Positions 63,426 to 64,000 of a stretch of 64,000 bases of DNA are shown piece by piece. The notes below the pieces were generated by a model. The model searched no databases. It saw nothing but the letters and a program-made list of their open reading frames with translations, and was not told where the DNA came from. Each line of letters starts with the position of its first letter. The first letter of the stretch is position 1. Position numbers and translations under genes: made by a program. The stretch is from Acidobacteriota bacterium. Its GTDB lineage: Bacteria; Acidobacteriota; Terriglobia; Terriglobales; Acidobacteriaceae. The stretch covers positions 1 through 64,000 of the forward strand of contig QIAP01000054.1 of the NCBI GenBank assembly GCA_003225075.1. The letters are read 5' to 3'.

Positions 63426-64000
63426 CTAGTTTGTTTTTTGAGCAGCAGCGGCGCGTTCCTTAGCATGCGTGACCAGGGCGGCGAAGCCTGGGTCGCTGTG
63501 AAGTGTTTGGAGGTCGGGATCCTTCTCCATGTGGAGAGCAATATTAGGCGCGAGTCCGTGGTCGACTGCCTCTCGTAGTAGCGAGAGCGCCTCGGCACGT
63601 TTACCCTTATGCAGCGCGATGCCACCCAGGTTGTATGTGGACATTGCAGTGTCTGGATTGTCCGGCCCAAGGACGCGACGCTGAATGTCCTGCGTTTCGT
63701 GTTCTAATTTCTCTGCCTCGTCATAGCGGCCCTCGAGAAATAAAAGGTTAGCTAGATTGTTCATCGACATCAGGGTGTCTCGATGGTCGGGCCCGAGGAC
63801 GCGGTGCCGGATACTAAGCGTTTCGCGTAGCAGTTCCTCCGCCTCGGTGTGGCGATGTTCCTCGGCCAGAGTGGTGGCGTACCCATCCATCAACGCGAGT
63901 GTGTCGGGATGATCGGGCCCGACGACACGACGCCGAATGTCGAGGGCGTCGTGGTAAAGCTTTTCCGCCTCGCCATAGTGGCCCTCGTCAAAAAAAATGC
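63426..64000 (-). CDS. TPR protein (kinesin-light-chain-type repeats), partial
   Basis: The minus-strand frame is open to the right edge, so the N-terminus is missing. It contains at least three complete 42-residue TPR_10/12 repeats with the signature A-E-x-L-x-x-x-x-L-x-I-R-R-x-V-x-G-P-D-H-P-D-T-L, for example EAEELLRETLSIRHRVLGPDHRDTLMSM. A fourth, degenerate repeat follows (TAMSTYNLGGIALHKGKRAEALSLLREAVDHGL), then a short tail LHSDPGFAALVTHAKERAAAAQ. That tail often ends TPR proteins fused to serine/threonine kinases or adenylate cyclase domains, so a regulatory N-terminal domain may lie beyond the window. Confidence 0.88.
   Translation of the reverse strand, partial: IFFDEGHYGEAEKLYHDALDIRRRVVGPDHPDTLALMDGYATTLAEEHRHTEAEELLRETLSIRHRVLGPDHRDTLMSMNNLANLLFLEGRYDEAEKLEHETQDIQRRVLGPDNPDTAMSTYNLGGIALHKGKRAEALSLLREAVDHGLAPNIALHMEKDPDLQTLHSDPGFAALVTHAKERAAAAQKTN

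Overview
The window looks like one chromosome segment of an Acidobacteriota (Terriglobia, Koribacter-like) bacterium. This is inferred from gene content and order, moderately high GC, Gram-negative features (secretin, TonB-type protein, lipoproteins) and many secreted proteins of unknown function. No rRNA, complete tRNA, insertion sequence, prophage or CRISPR array was seen. Both edge genes are cut: an unknown membrane-anchored protein on the left and a TPR protein on the right.

Layout. 1-2.3 kb: small unknown genes and a frameshifted methyltransferase. 2.4-8.3 kb: MFS exporter, FabI, TsaE, a PilZ protein, bifunctional NAD(P)HX repair enzyme and a K+ channel with an RCK domain. 8.4-15.5 kb: two APC amino acid permeases, then pepP-accB-accC-thiE on the minus strand. 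15.6-21.2 kb: a type IV pilus operon (excisionase-type HTH, pilM, N, O, P, Q) in which pilQ is broken by an internal deletion with a frame change. 21.7-25.1 kb: DoxX and small membrane proteins, plus two secreted proteins that share a 56-residue repeat. 25.2-32.3 kb: fused branched-chain 2-oxoacid dehydrogenase E1, a phosphoglycolate-phosphatase-like HAD protein, two unknowns and UvrB.

32.3-50 kb is the most interesting part, a large signalling island. A minus-strand block encodes a PilZ-like protein, an unknown all-helical protein, a degenerate-receiver plus DHp-only protein and a CheR. A second minus-strand block encodes a 1280-residue soluble GAF/PAS histidine kinase, a single-domain receiver and an NtrC-type sigma-54 activator. 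A plus-strand operon encodes a secreted TonB-C-domain protein, MCP, CheW, CheR, CheA, CheB, CheY and CheX. Upstream of the first block and of the plus-strand operon there are good -24/-12 sigma-54 promoters, each about 95-130 bp downstream of TGTCTCA-N3-TGAGACA-type dyads. This suggests that the NtrC-type regulator between them controls both. Given the pil operon and PilZ proteins nearby, pilus-based motility is a plausible output, but that is inference.

50-64 kb: beta-propeller lipoprotein, Ku, a DUF92 protein, a matrixin-like metalloprotease with a frameshifted Ig-like lipoprotein behind it, a cyclase-family remnant, GlgA, RsmA, a MEMO-family protein, a FecR-domain protein, an unknown secreted protein, RuvC and the TPR protein. 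Three apparent frameshifts (2.2, 16.7 and 55.8 kb) could be real decay or errors in a draft or metagenome assembly.
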